Numbered from the stretch's first letter, positions 53,246-63,603 are shown. The stretch is 64,000 nt of DNA from an uncultured Bacteroidaceae bacterium (GCA_905234605.1 CAJOIE010000001.1:1-64000); one strand, 5' to 3'. The notes: a model not told the origin generated them from the sequence alone. Made by a program: numbers and translations.

Positions 53246-55354
53246 CTAATAGTCGTCCTCGCCCTTGCCGTCGCCGTCGACGCCATAGACGTTCTTGGGC
53301 ACAATCTCGATGTAGTCTATCATGAGCTGTGCCGTGCCGGCGGCCCAGACGCTCTTCATGCGCAGGGTGTGCACCTTGTCGGCTGTGATGTGACCCTGAT
53401 AGATGACCTTGCGGATGGTGTGGCCGCCATTGGTGTGGAAGGGCGACGTGCCCGACGAACTGAGGTCCCAGTCGTTGTCGAAGTTGCTGCCGCAACGCAC
53501 TCCCACCGGGCCATGATACCAGCCCAGGTTATGGAGGTCCTTCTTGGACTGCTCCCATGCATCGCCCGACGGCGGATAGCTGAAACCATAGTAGGAGGTG
53601 CCTATCTTCGAGATAACGGTGTTGTAGCGCATGTCGAGAGGGATGTCCTGCGGGACGCCGTCGAAGTACATCTGTGCTATGGCGCGGTAGTCCATAGGCG
53701 CGAAACCGAGACGTATCTGATAGTCGCCTTCGGGCACCGATGGCAGCGGGAATGTGATGTCGAAGGTGTTATAGTCGGAGTTGAGGTTGAACTCATCGCC
53801 CTCATAGCTCCAGAAGCTGTGGTGCGGACCCATGTAGAGGAAGCGTCCGTCGGCCTCGGTCTCGGTGTTGTCGAGATAGCCCTGGGGGAAGATGTACGAC
53901 GGGGTGTCGGTGTCGCGCACACCCATGGCAGCGAAGTCGTAGATGTTGGTGACATCGGAGCGCAGGTCGTTGTTCATCATCTCAGGCCATATAGTGTAGA
54001 GGTCAATGCGCATGCGGGTGTTGAAGACGTTGTCGCGCACCTCCTGACCGTAGTCGAGAATGCGGTCCACATAGTAGTAGACGCCGTTGGTGCCGTTCTG
54101 CTTGAGGCCATCCTTGACCTTTGGTATGACGATGGCTCCGCGCATGGCTGTCTCAGGTCTGTTGGGGTCGTAGTGGCGGTTGATGTAGAGGCTGCCCACC
54201 TCTGCATTGCCGACAAACTTGTTGCTGCGGATATATTTGCCATTGACCATCTGCACCTTCATGGTGGAGAGAGGAGCCATGGTGGAGTACCACTCGGTGG
54301 GCAGGATGTCGCCCGTGAAGATGGTGCAGTATGTGGTGAGCTTGTCGTAGAGCCCCTTGCGGTCGAGCAGGTGGTAGGCTATGAGACGGTAGAGCGGATT
54401 GCGCGGGTCGGTGAGCTGCTCCGGCTCCTTGCCGTAGTAGTCGGAGCCAGCGCCTTCGGGATAGACGGTGCAGGCATAGTCGTAGAGGTCCTCCCACGTC
54501 GTGATGGGCTTGTCGTAGCCCGCAATCTCATTGTAGTGGTTGAGCGTGCTGTCGGTGGGAATAAATGCCGTGTAGCCGTAATAGCGTTTCTCGGGGACCT
54601 GGAAGTAGGGGCGCTGGTCGGCGGCACCCGTCTGATAGCGGCCTTCGATGTGGTACCAGTCCTCACCGTCGTAGCTCTCATCACGGAAACGGAGCATCTG
54701 CTTGTCAAGACCCGTCAGCTGGAGGCATGTGTTGAAGATGGACACGTTGGGGTCGCGCTCAATGAGTATCGGCAGTAGTTCGCGCAACGGCTCGACGAGG
54801 GCGTCGACGGGATGCACGATACCGTTTTCCACCGAGTCGTTGGCCAGCTCGACGATGATTGTGCCCTGACCGTTAATGCGGAAGGTGGTGTTGACGGTGT
54901 CGCCATTCTCTATTACCGGCACCTGCTCCACCTCGATGGGCTGGTCGAGCATGTTGGCCTTGCCCAGATACTGCTTGACGCTGGCCAGCTCTGGCAGACC
55001 ATAGATGCGGTTGACGATGGCCGTGCGCGCCAGTGTGTCGCAGTCTTCCTTGGAGAGGTCGTCGATAGAAGAGATGTTTTGTGCCTCAAAGTATGCACTG
55101 AGGGCATCGTTGGTTGGCGCGAAGCAGGTGTACTGCCCGTAGGTGGAGAGCAGGTCCATGAGCCCGGCCTTGGTGACGACCTCCATGAACATGGAGAAGT
55201 CGTCGCGGTTGCGCAGATAGTCGCTCAGCATCTCTTTGTCGTAGGTGCGGTAGCTCTCGCCGGTGACACCGTCGTCGCAGGCAGCAAGCAGCCATGCACC
55301 CAGCAGCAGTGCTACTGCCGAGAGACGGAGCATATATGTCTTTAACTTATTCAT
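53246..55354 (-). CDS. FAS1 (fasciclin) domain lipoprotein with C-terminal beta-sandwich
   Basis: A 702-residue lipoprotein, lipobox LAAC near residue 26. The first FAS1 unit has FSMFMEVVTKAGLMDLL and TCFAPTNDALSAYF; the second has VSIFNTCLQLTGL and YTAFIPTDSTLNHY. The last 200 residues (YQIRLGFAPMDYRAIAQMYF ... LMIDYIEIVPKNVYG) look like a carbohydrate-binding beta-sandwich. It follows SusD by 46 bp and precedes another FAS1 gene by 96 bp. Likely a surface ligand-binding protein of the same operon. Confidence 0.82.
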   Translation of the reverse strand: MNKLKTYMLRLSAVALLLGAWLLAACDDGVTGESYRTYDKEMLSDYLRNRDDFSMFMEVVTKAGLMDLLSTYGQYTCFAPTNDALSAYFEAQNISSIDDLSKEDCDTLARTAIVNRIYGLPELASVKQYLGKANMLDQPIEVEQVPVIENGDTVNTTFRINGQGTIIVELANDSVENGIVHPVDALVEPLRELLPILIERDPNVSIFNTCLQLTGLDKQMLRFRDESYDGEDWYHIEGRYQTGAADQRPYFQVPEKRYYGYTAFIPTDSTLNHYNEIAGYDKPITTWEDLYDYACTVYPEGAGSDYYGKEPEQLTDPRNPLYRLIAYHLLDRKGLYDKLTTYCTIFTGDILPTEWYSTMAPLSTMKVQMVNGKYIRSNKFVGNAEVGSLYINRHYDPNRPETAMRGAIVIPKVKDGLKQNGTNGVYYYVDRILDYGQEVRDNVFNTRMRIDLYTIWPEMMNNDLRSDVTNIYDFAAMGVRDTDTPSYIFPQGYLDNTETEADGRFLYMGPHHSFWSYEGDEFNLNSDYNTFDITFPLPSVPEGDYQIRLGFAPMDYRAIAQMYFDGVPQDIPLDMRYNTVISKIGTSYYGFSYPPSGDAWEQSKKDLHNLGWYHGPVGVRCGSNFDNDWDLSSSGTSPFHTNGGHTIRKVIYQGHITADKVHTLRMKSVWAAGTAQLMIDYIEIVPKNVYGVDGDGKGEDDY

Positions 55355-55400
55355 AACGCTTAAGTCTGTGTGTATGCTGTATTATATATTATAGGTGTAA

Positions 55401-57203
55401 TCAGTCGTCGTCACCATCATCGACCTTGGCATAGATGGACTTCTGCTTGAGGAAAGTGTTCACCTTGAGCTCATCCTTGTTGTAGGGCCAGTAGAGGGCA
55501 TCCATGCTTGGGAAGCCGTTGCTGCCGCCACCCGAGCCTTGCACCTTGCTCGTGACGGAGGTGCGCACGATGGACGGGTTGCCGTCACGGCGTGCATAGC
55601 GCAGTAGGTCGAACCAGCGCTTGCCCTCGTAGAGGAGCTCACGGTTGCGCTCCTTGCGCAGCAGGTCGCGCATCTCGTTGACGTTGGTGGTGTAGGTGCC
55701 GTTGGCCTTGAGTTTGTTGGAGTCTGACGCATCGCCCACTGAGCGCGAGTTGACCAGATAGATGAGGTCGAATATCTGCTTCTTCATCTCGGCCTCGGCC
55801 TCGCTGCCGTCGCCGGTGAGCTGGCACCACAGTGCCTCGGCCTTGAGCAGCATCACATCGGTGAGGCGGTAGAATATCCAGTTGCGGTTCTGAACGGCAG
55901 GGATATAGAAGTCGGTGCGCGAGGTGTTGTTCCAGAGCAGCTTGTCGGCGTTGTCGCCACGGTTGCGGCTCAAGCTGAACTGGGAGGCCACGCCCTTGCG
56001 GACGTATCCCTCTGAGAAGCGTGAGTCGGTGGCCTGGATGGAGTTGTAGAAGCGTGTGTCGTAACGGTTGAGCCAGAAGCCGCCGAAGACACCGTCGTTG
56101 GCCTCGGCCACGATGTCGCTCTTGGGGCGCAGGTGTCCGGCACCGGCGTTGCCTTTGTCCACGCCTTCGCCGAAGAGACGTCCCAGCGCGGTGCTCGAGA
56201 TATATGGCGAGCCTGTGCCGGTGTAGTTGTAGCTGAGTTCAAATATGCTCTCGTAGCTGTTGCCTGTGCCAAAGACGGCATCGAACACCGCCGAGGGACT
56301 GTCCAACGAGGCCTGGTAGAGATAGGCCGTAGTGCCATTGGGAGCAGTGAGCAGGCGTGGCACAGAAGTGGTGAGCATTGATGCCGACGTACGCCCGAAC
56401 AGGTCGTCATAATCGGAGCGTTTCTGGGCTATCACGGCATCGGCGCACTCCACGGCCTTGGCATACTGTCCCTGCCAGAGGTAGAGTTCACAGAGCAGGG
56501 CATTGATGCCGGTGCGTGTCATGCGGTTGACATCGGAGTAGTACGTCTTCCCCACCCCGTCGTAGTCGCTCTTGGCGTAGTGCACTATGGCATCGCCCTT
56601 GACGCTCTCGAGGTCGGCGATGATCTCGCCCATCACATAGTCGAATGATGATGCTGGGATATAGAGCACCTCGTTCTCCTGCTGCACGGCATCGCGGTAG
56701 AAGGGCACCTCGTCGAAGGTGCGGATGAGGTAGAAGTAGCATAGTGAGCGCAGCGCAGTCATCTCGGCGATGGTGGCCTTGACGTCGCTCTCACGGTAGG
56801 AGGGGTCCTTCTGGCTCACCACAGGAGCCATCTTGATGACGGTGTTGCACTTGTTGATGACGTAGTAGAAATCCACCCACCGCGTGTAGGGGTTCGACGG
56901 AAGGAGGTTCTCGCGCATGATCTGATAGAGGTTGTAGTCGTCGCTCTGGAGCGTGGTAGAAGGCTGCAGGTTCTCACTGCGCCCCTCACCCCACAGCACG
57001 CAGCGCGTGATGAAGGCATCGCTCTGCATTGCCGTGTAGCACCCTCTCACCAGCTGCTCTATGTCGCTCTTCTCGTTCCAGAAGTTGTCCTCTGTGACGA
57101 TGTCGCGAGGCTTGATCTCCAGGAAGTCGCCACAGGAGGCCATGGCAATGCCTGCCAGTGCTGTGAGCATCGCAGTGCGTATGTTATGAAATAGGTGTGT
57201 CAT
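55401..57203 (-). CDS. SusD/RagB-like surface lipoprotein
   Basis: SusD-family lipoprotein, 600 residues from the ATG at 57203, with lipobox MASC. Family marks: EDNFWNEKSDIEQLVRGCY, AEMTALRSLCYFYLIRTFDEVP and, near the end, RKERNRELLYEGKRWFDLLRYAR. It pairs with the SusC gene 37 bp upstream. Substrate unknown. Confidence 0.94.
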   Translation of the reverse strand: MTHLFHNIRTAMLTALAGIAMASCGDFLEIKPRDIVTEDNFWNEKSDIEQLVRGCYTAMQSDAFITRCVLWGEGRSENLQPSTTLQSDDYNLYQIMRENLLPSNPYTRWVDFYYVINKCNTVIKMAPVVSQKDPSYRESDVKATIAEMTALRSLCYFYLIRTFDEVPFYRDAVQQENEVLYIPASSFDYVMGEIIADLESVKGDAIVHYAKSDYDGVGKTYYSDVNRMTRTGINALLCELYLWQGQYAKAVECADAVIAQKRSDYDDLFGRTSASMLTTSVPRLLTAPNGTTAYLYQASLDSPSAVFDAVFGTGNSYESIFELSYNYTGTGSPYISSTALGRLFGEGVDKGNAGAGHLRPKSDIVAEANDGVFGGFWLNRYDTRFYNSIQATDSRFSEGYVRKGVASQFSLSRNRGDNADKLLWNNTSRTDFYIPAVQNRNWIFYRLTDVMLLKAEALWCQLTGDGSEAEAEMKKQIFDLIYLVNSRSVGDASDSNKLKANGTYTTNVNEMRDLLRKERNRELLYEGKRWFDLLRYARRDGNPSIVRTSVTSKVQGSGGGSNGFPSMDALYWPYNKDELKVNTFLKQKSIYAKVDDGDDD

Positions 57204-57240
57204 GTGTAAGATGTGGAAATCTGTGTAAGACATGTGTGCT

Positions 57241-60200
57241 TTAGAAACCGACGGTGAGTCCTATGGTGTACGACTTGGAGCGTGGTGTCTTCGACGAGTC
57301 GGTTGTCACGCCATATCCGCCGTAGCCTATCTCGGGGTCCACGCCCGAGTACTTGGTCAGGCAGAAGAGGTTGTTGGCGCTGGCATACAGGTTGAGGGTG
57401 CGCAGGTGGTACTGCTTGAGGCGCTTGGGATCGAAGCTGTAGCTCACTTGCAGATAGTTGAGACGGAGGAATGTGCCGTCCTCCACGAAGCGGTCGGAGA
57501 TGAGCGTGTTGTAGTTTGCCCCTGCTGCCGTGGCCATGGCACGCGGTATGCTGGTGACGTCGCCTTCCTTGCGCCAGCGGTAGTTGACGGCCTGGCTCTG
57601 GTTGTTGTTGCTCGTCATGGCCTCCATGTCGAGGCGTGCCATGTTGAGGATGTCGTAGTCTATGCGGTAGTTGAAGTTGGCATTGAGCGACCAGCGGTCG
57701 TAGTGGAGCTTGAAGCCGAAGCCGCCGGTGAGCTTTGGCAGCGAGTTGCCCAGATAGACAATGTCGTACTTGTTGATGTTACCGTCGTGGTTGATGTCCT
57801 CATATATGGCGTCGCCGCCCTTGAAGCGATAGCCCGAGTTGTTCTCGGCGTTGTAGGCGAAGCGCGTCTGTATGGGGTCTCCCTTGGTGTCGTAGACCAC
57901 TTCGCCCTTTGCGTTGAGCACGATGGGGTATGTGATGCCTGCGTTGATGTCGTCCTGCAGCTGCGTCGTTCCGGCGCGGCGGTCGGCACGGGCTATGTCG
58001 CGGGCGGTGTCATACTGATACTGGTAGACGCCTTTGTAGCGGAAACCATAGATGGAGCCGAAGGGGTTGTTGACCTGCACGCGCTGCACGACGCTGCGGT
58101 TTTGTTCTACCCAGTCGATGTTGAGTCCCTTGAGCACCAGCGGATCCATCTTGGTGATGACGTTGCGGTTGTTGGCAAAGTTGACATAGACATCGGTCCA
58201 GAACTTGCCTTTCTTGAGGAGCTGGCTGCCATCGACCTGTAGCTCCCAACCCTCGTTGCGCATGTCGCCGATGTTGCGGTATGAGAGAGAGCCCCATCCG
58301 TTGGACGACGGTATGCCTGCGTTGTTCATGAGCATGTCCTTGGTATCGCGGCGGTAGAGCTCCAGCACGAACTTGAGGCGGTCGTCGAAGAAGCCGAGGT
58401 TAAGTGCGAAGTTCCATGTGTATATGTTCTCCCACTTCAGGTCGGTGAGCTTGAGGCCGTTGGGGTTCATCGATGTGCTGCCGATGTATGCTGCCCCTGT
58501 GGAATAGGTGTTCATATACAGGTAGTCGGCCCCTGGCGGGTTGCCCACCATACCCCAGCCCGGGGCTATGGAGAACATGGAGAGCTTGAGCTTGTCGTTG
58601 ATGGAGCGCATGAAGGGCTCGTCGACGATGTTCCAGCGTGCCGACACGGCGGGGAATATGCCCCAGCGGTTGTCCGGGCCGAACTTGGTGGTGGCATCGG
58701 CGCGTGCCGAGAAGTCGAACACGTAGCGTCCCTTGTAGCTGTAGTGGGTGGAGAGTGTGTAGTAGAGCGAGCGCCACTCGTTGAAGCCCGAGCCCATGCT
58801 GGAGACGAAGCCTCCGGCCGTGACCGACTCCAGACGTGTCGGCAGGCGTGTGATGTCGGTGCTCTGCGAGCTGGAGTTGCCGCTCACGAGCTGGAAGCGT
58901 CCCATGGCCAACAGGTAGTGGTCCTCGTTGTTGAAATGAGGCTGGAATGTGAGCGTGTGTGTCGTGGTGAAGGCCAGGTTCTTGCGGCTGTAGCTATAGG
59001 CGTAGCCGTTGTTGTAGTAGTTGGATGAGAGGAGCGAGCGTGGATAGCTCTTGTCGGTGTAGTCGTTGTATACGTTCATCACCACGCGGCCGTTGTATCG
59101 CAGCTGGTGCGAGGTGTCGTCGAGGCCGAGGAGCTTGTATTCGAGCTCGAGCTCGGGGGTGATGTCGTAGGTGGTCTGGTTGTTGACAGCCATGTGGGCC
59201 GATGCCAGTGGGTTGACCATGTTGCGCTGGTCGTTGAAGGCTTTCTGCTCGTCTTCAGTGAGCTGGCCATGGTTGGTGAAGGCATACTGCGGCACGATGT
59301 AGTACTCACCTGTCGGGCTGCCGTCGGGGTTGTAGCGGTAGGGCGAGAGGTTGGGCATCTTGGTGTATGCGATGCCGAGCAGGCCGTCGTAGTTGCGGTT
59401 GTTCTTCGTGTAGGTCAGTGCGAAGTTGGAGATGATCTTGATGCGGTCGTTGACATAGTAGTCGAGAGCCATGCGCGTGGAGAAGCGGTTGAGCTTCTGG
59501 CGTATGATGGTGCCTGTCTCGTGGTCGTAACCGCCGGAGATGCGGAAGAGAGTCTTCTCATCGCCGCCCGAGATGCTGACGTAGTGGTTCTGTCGCAGAC
59601 CGTTCTGGCGCACGAGTGAGCCCCAGTCGGTGTTTCTGTTGAACATCTGGAACTCGGAGTCGTTCTCGTTGTAGTTGAGTTCCTGCACGTTGCCGATGAA
59701 GGTGTTCTGCGTGGGGTTGAAGTAGGCTTCCTTGAGGAGCATGGTGTACTGGTCGCCGTTGAGCAGCTTGATGCCTGCCGGCTGGTGTGTCATGGTCATC
59801 TTGAGGGAGTAGGTGACCTGTGGCGCACCGCGCGAGCCGCGCTTGGTGGTGATTTCTATCACGCCGTTGGCGCCTTGTGAGCCCCAGATGGCTGTGGCGG
59901 CGGCATCCTTGAGCACCTTGATGTCAGCGATGTCCTCGGTGTTGACGTTGAGGAGCTGTGCGAACTTCTCATCGTTGGCTGTCGAGACGTCGAAGTCGGA
60001 GAGGTCCACGTTCCACACGTTGCCGTTGACCACGATGAGTGGCTCGTTGCTGGTGAGGGTGGACACTGTTGAGGCACCACGCAGGCGCATGCTGGTGCCG
60101 GCACCGAGGTCGCCGGAGTTGGCCACGATGTCGAGGCCGGCGATGCGGCCTTGCAGAGCCTCGTCGACGCTGGTGATGCCCAGGCCCTCGAATTCCTTTG

Positions 60201-60606
60201 CCGAGATGCCCTGGGTGGAGAAGCTCACCTCACGCTCGGGTATGGCCAGGCCTGAGGTCTGCAGTTTCTTCTTGGCCACCACCTGCACCACGTTCATGGT
60301 GCGTGTGTTGTCCTCGAGCTGTATCTTGAAGGTTGGTTTGTTGATGGGTAGCACTTGTGTCTTATAGCCCATGTAGGAGATGCGCAGCTTGTTCTTGGCG
60401 CTCTTTACGGGCAGCACGAAGTTGCCGTTCATGTCGGTCACGGTGGCGTTGACGATACGGTTTGAGGCGTCAATCTCGGCCACGCTCGCGCCTGGCAGCA
60501 CGTCGAAGTCGTCGCTCACGGTGCCGCTCACACGTGTGATTTGCGCCTGTGCCAGCGTCGTGACCAGCATGAGTGCGCAGAGGAGTATATATCTTAGTGT
60601 TTTCAT
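57241..60606 (-). CDS. SusC/RagA-like TonB-dependent transporter
   Basis: A 1121-residue outer membrane transporter. Signal peptide, carboxypeptidase-like domain (TRVSGTVSDDFDVLPGASV), plug domain with GLGITSVDEALQGRIAGLDI and DIKVLKDAAATAIWGSQGANG, then a barrel ending SYTIGLTVGF. Its start codon overlaps the stop of the FAS1 gene upstream (ATGA). The two SusC proteins of this locus differ clearly in sequence, so they probably import different ligands or are not a recent duplication. Confidence 0.96.
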   Translation of the reverse strand: MKTLRYILLCALMLVTTLAQAQITRVSGTVSDDFDVLPGASVAEIDASNRIVNATVTDMNGNFVLPVKSAKNKLRISYMGYKTQVLPINKPTFKIQLEDNTRTMNVVQVVAKKKLQTSGLAIPEREVSFSTQGISAKEFEGLGITSVDEALQGRIAGLDIVANSGDLGAGTSMRLRGASTVSTLTSNEPLIVVNGNVWNVDLSDFDVSTANDEKFAQLLNVNTEDIADIKVLKDAAATAIWGSQGANGVIEITTKRGSRGAPQVTYSLKMTMTHQPAGIKLLNGDQYTMLLKEAYFNPTQNTFIGNVQELNYNENDSEFQMFNRNTDWGSLVRQNGLRQNHYVSISGGDEKTLFRISGGYDHETGTIIRQKLNRFSTRMALDYYVNDRIKIISNFALTYTKNNRNYDGLLGIAYTKMPNLSPYRYNPDGSPTGEYYIVPQYAFTNHGQLTEDEQKAFNDQRNMVNPLASAHMAVNNQTTYDITPELELEYKLLGLDDTSHQLRYNGRVVMNVYNDYTDKSYPRSLLSSNYYNNGYAYSYSRKNLAFTTTHTLTFQPHFNNEDHYLLAMGRFQLVSGNSSSQSTDITRLPTRLESVTAGGFVSSMGSGFNEWRSLYYTLSTHYSYKGRYVFDFSARADATTKFGPDNRWGIFPAVSARWNIVDEPFMRSINDKLKLSMFSIAPGWGMVGNPPGADYLYMNTYSTGAAYIGSTSMNPNGLKLTDLKWENIYTWNFALNLGFFDDRLKFVLELYRRDTKDMLMNNAGIPSSNGWGSLSYRNIGDMRNEGWELQVDGSQLLKKGKFWTDVYVNFANNRNVITKMDPLVLKGLNIDWVEQNRSVVQRVQVNNPFGSIYGFRYKGVYQYQYDTARDIARADRRAGTTQLQDDINAGITYPIVLNAKGEVVYDTKGDPIQTRFAYNAENNSGYRFKGGDAIYEDINHDGNINKYDIVYLGNSLPKLTGGFGFKLHYDRWSLNANFNYRIDYDILNMARLDMEAMTSNNNQSQAVNYRWRKEGDVTSIPRAMATAAGANYNTLISDRFVEDGTFLRLNYLQVSYSFDPKRLKQYHLRTLNLYASANNLFCLTKYSGVDPEIGYGGYGVTTDSSKTPRSKSYTIGLTVGF

Positions 60607-63446
60607 CGAGCTTGGATATTAAGATATGTGAGGACTGACTCTAACGTGGGCTCGGGGAAGTCCTTGGGCAGCAGCATGTCCTCGCCGAAGGAGAGCACGC
60701 CGTCTATCTCGTGCACCACGACATAGCTGGAGCCATAGATGGTCTTGGTGCCGTCTTCGAAGATATACTGGCGACTGAAGAGGTTGTGGTGGGCGGTGTC
60801 GGTGCTGACATGACGCTCCACGGCACCGTTGCCGTCGGGCTGTATGGTGATGCCCGTGCCGGTGTTGGTCACGGTGAGACGGCGGAAACGTCCGCGGGTG
60901 TCGTCCATGCTGGCCGTCTCATAGATGGATGTCTCGGGTGTTCCGCCCATGAAGACGGAGCCGTCCTGTATGTGGTAGCGCACGAAGGTGGCTATCACGT
61001 CCTCTATCTCACTGCGCTTGACCTTGCAGAGGCTGTCGAGTGCGTGGAGCTCGTCGTCGGTGTAGAGCGAGTCGGGCAGGTCGTTGATTTCTTCTATCAG
61101 CTCTTCCCATGCCTGATGTGTGTCCCATGTGGGCAGCCATGCCACGCTGTCGCCGGCGTTGTTGGTGCGCGCCGTGATCTGTGCTATGGCTTCGTTGCCT
61201 GGTGCCCAGATAGTGTAGTGGTAGTTGGCAAAGATGGTTACGGCCTTGTCGATGGTGGAGTGGTTGGTGTTGCCGTCGTTGTCGCCCACGAAGCTGCATG
61301 CGTTGAGCAGCGAGGCGAAGGCAGAGAACTGTGGCTGGCCCACGGAGTCGTTGAGCACTGCATAGGGACTGGTGAGGGTGCTCATGGGTATCTCGTTGAG
61401 CACGTAGGAGACGCCGTTGCCGCTTTCTGTCTGGTCGAACACCTGCTCGGGGTCGATGTCGATGTAGCGGTCCTGGGCTATCTGGAAGGAACCTGCTATG
61501 CCTGTCACGTCCGAGCCATTGAAGCGCACCTTGATGGGGCCGCCGGCTTTGTTGAGGTAGTAGGTCTGTCCGGCATGGAAGGTCTGCGTGCCGCGCAGGC
61601 CGTGGGCCACGATGGAGTTGTCCAGGATGTCCTGTATGCGGTTGCTCACGATGGTGCGGTAGGCGGCTCCGGAGCCGAGGTTGTAGTCGCGGTTGAGCTC
61701 GTCGGTGATGCCGCGGATGTTGCCCAGGGAGTCGACGCTGACCCGGTAGGCCTGCACGCTCACCGGCGACTCGTTGTTCGAGGCGTCGACATAGAAGCGG
61801 AAGGCCGTGGGGCCTGTGGTGCTCTTCTTGGAGAACGAGTATGGGTCGATGTACACGAGGTCGGTCAGCGAGTCGGTGATGACGTAGCGGTTCAAGGCCG
61901 AGTCGGTGGGCAGCATGAGGCTGTAGCTCGTGCCCATGGAGTTGAGGTAGGCGTTATACTCGTTGAGCTGCCATGAGCTCTCGCCCTTGTGGCTCTCGTC
62001 GGCAATGGCGGTGTAGATGGTGCGCAGGTCCTCGTCGCCTCGCAGCACGGCGGGATAGAACACCGACTGGTACTCTGGTGCCATGTAGACCTTGTTTGTC
62101 TGATAGATGAGGCCGTTGCATGCGAGGAAGCAGCTGTCGATGTCGTCGACCTGCACGCCGAGGCTCTCGGATGCTGTGTTCTTCACCGAGGCGAACTTGC
62201 TTGGCAGTGTGGCACGCATGCTGCTCTGCATGCAGTTGCGCAGCAGCGGCAGCACCACGTTGTCTGGTATGTTGCGCCAGTCGTAGCCATACTTCACGCC
62301 GAGCGATGAGCCCTCGTGGGTGAGGAAGGCCGTGAGCGCACTGTCGGTGGGAATGAACATGGCGTTGGCGTCGGCTCCCATGGCCAGATTGCCGGCTGTG
62401 GAGACGTTCCATCCCGGGTCGATGCTGAGCAGGTTGGTCACGCTCTTGTTGGTGATGGGGTTGGTGGTGAAGTTGTGCGTGTCGTTGGCCGAGTTGGAGC
62501 TGAAGAAGTAGCGCTTCACGAAGATGGTGTCTTCGGCCTCGTCGATGGGCACGATGTATGTCTGCGGGAAGCTGAAGCGGTCGAGCAGCTCGTTGAAGAT
62601 GGAGAACTGGGGCTTGGAGGCTATGACCTCGGCCATGTTGGTGAGGCTCTGCGGGACGTCCTCGAGCACGTGTATGTAGCCGTTCTGGCATGTCACGTCC
62701 TGCTCCACCACCTTGATGCCGTTGATGTAGGCAGCCGTGGTCACGTCGCTTGAGTGGTTGTTGGTGATCTTCAGCAGGTCGGTCGACGTGAAGGTGAATG
62801 CGCTCATGTAGTCGGGCAGGAAGTGCACCATGGGCGCCGAGTTGTTATCCTTATATATACGTATGCGGGCGCGGTCGCGCACGTGTGACCAGTAGTCCAC
62901 CTGTGTGCCGTCCGACTCCACACGTGCGGGGTTCACGGCGGGCATCTCCTCGGGGGTCATGACGGGTATGGAGTCGGTGACGTCGAGACGCGTCTGCCGG
63001 CGCATGCACGAGCCCTCGTCTGGCGGGTCGCCGGCAGTGTTGCTGAGGAGCTCGATGAGGTAGGCGTTGTTGATCATGGCGCCTTTGAGAAGGTTTTTCT
63101 TCTCGGCCTTCGAGAGTTCTGCCACCGACGTGATGCCGCGCTGGCTGAAGTAGCGTTCCCAGGCATCGTCGTCGGCCACGAAGAGCGTCATGCTGCCCGT
63201 GCGCCGCAGCAGGTCGGGATAGTTGGTGTCGGAGAGGTCGGGGTCGTTGATCAAGGCAAGCGTCTGGGTGAAGTTGCCTCGCTGCTCCAGCTCCTCATAG
63301 ATGCTGCTCCCGAGCCATGACGGCGTGCCTGTGAGCAAGTCGTCGCTGCACGACGACATGCCGGCAGACATGCCAAAGAGCATGAGGGCAGCACACGCAC
63401 AGCTCGCACCTCGCGCGAGCTGCTGCTTGAAAACACTGTGTTCCAT
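60603..63446 (-). CDS. Large lipoprotein with four FAS1 modules
   Basis: First gene of the locus, 947 residues, lipobox MSSC with cysteine at 33. Four FAS1 units are marked by their first conserved strand: TLFVADDDAW (87-96), AMFIPTDSALTAF (362-374), SLMLPTDSALNRY (509-521) and YTIWAPGNEAIAQ (744-756), with second-motif strands such as NGYIHVLEDVP and VSYVLNEIP. I chose the ATG at 63446 for its signal peptide; the frame stays open for 102 codons upstream but runs through the promoter. It is coupled to SusC by ATGA. Confidence 0.82.
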   Translation of the reverse strand: MEHSVFKQQLARGASCACAALMLFGMSAGMSSCSDDLLTGTPSWLGSSIYEELEQRGNFTQTLALINDPDLSDTNYPDLLRRTGSMTLFVADDDAWERYFSQRGITSVAELSKAEKKNLLKGAMINNAYLIELLSNTAGDPPDEGSCMRRQTRLDVTDSIPVMTPEEMPAVNPARVESDGTQVDYWSHVRDRARIRIYKDNNSAPMVHFLPDYMSAFTFTSTDLLKITNNHSSDVTTAAYINGIKVVEQDVTCQNGYIHVLEDVPQSLTNMAEVIASKPQFSIFNELLDRFSFPQTYIVPIDEAEDTIFVKRYFFSSNSANDTHNFTTNPITNKSVTNLLSIDPGWNVSTAGNLAMGADANAMFIPTDSALTAFLTHEGSSLGVKYGYDWRNIPDNVVLPLLRNCMQSSMRATLPSKFASVKNTASESLGVQVDDIDSCFLACNGLIYQTNKVYMAPEYQSVFYPAVLRGDEDLRTIYTAIADESHKGESSWQLNEYNAYLNSMGTSYSLMLPTDSALNRYVITDSLTDLVYIDPYSFSKKSTTGPTAFRFYVDASNNESPVSVQAYRVSVDSLGNIRGITDELNRDYNLGSGAAYRTIVSNRIQDILDNSIVAHGLRGTQTFHAGQTYYLNKAGGPIKVRFNGSDVTGIAGSFQIAQDRYIDIDPEQVFDQTESGNGVSYVLNEIPMSTLTSPYAVLNDSVGQPQFSAFASLLNACSFVGDNDGNTNHSTIDKAVTIFANYHYTIWAPGNEAIAQITARTNNAGDSVAWLPTWDTHQAWEELIEEINDLPDSLYTDDELHALDSLCKVKRSEIEDVIATFVRYHIQDGSVFMGGTPETSIYETASMDDTRGRFRRLTVTNTGTGITIQPDGNGAVERHVSTDTAHHNLFSRQYIFEDGTKTIYGSSYVVVHEIDGVLSFGEDMLLPKDFPEPTLESVLTYLNIQAR

Positions 63447-63572
63447 GCGTGATAGTTGTAGTATGTGTTTTGTTATCTTGTTGTTATGCACCGAGTTAAG
63501 TGTCAATATAGGTAAATGCCTGCCTGTGCAGCGACCGACGGCAAAAGGTGTCCGTCTCACACTAATGGCCAC

Positions 63573-63603
63573 CAAATTTATAACATTCCGACTACCACCC
63601 AAC
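63573..63603 (-). promoter_or_regulatory. Promoter of the FAS1-SusC-SusD operon
   Basis: On the minus strand GTTG (63603-63600), 19 bp, then TAAATTTG (63580-63573). The leader to the first gene would be about 120 nt. No regulator gene (ECF sigma/anti-sigma or hybrid two-component) is found within the window. The gap 63447-63805 otherwise holds only a weak repeat array. Confidence 0.6.
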
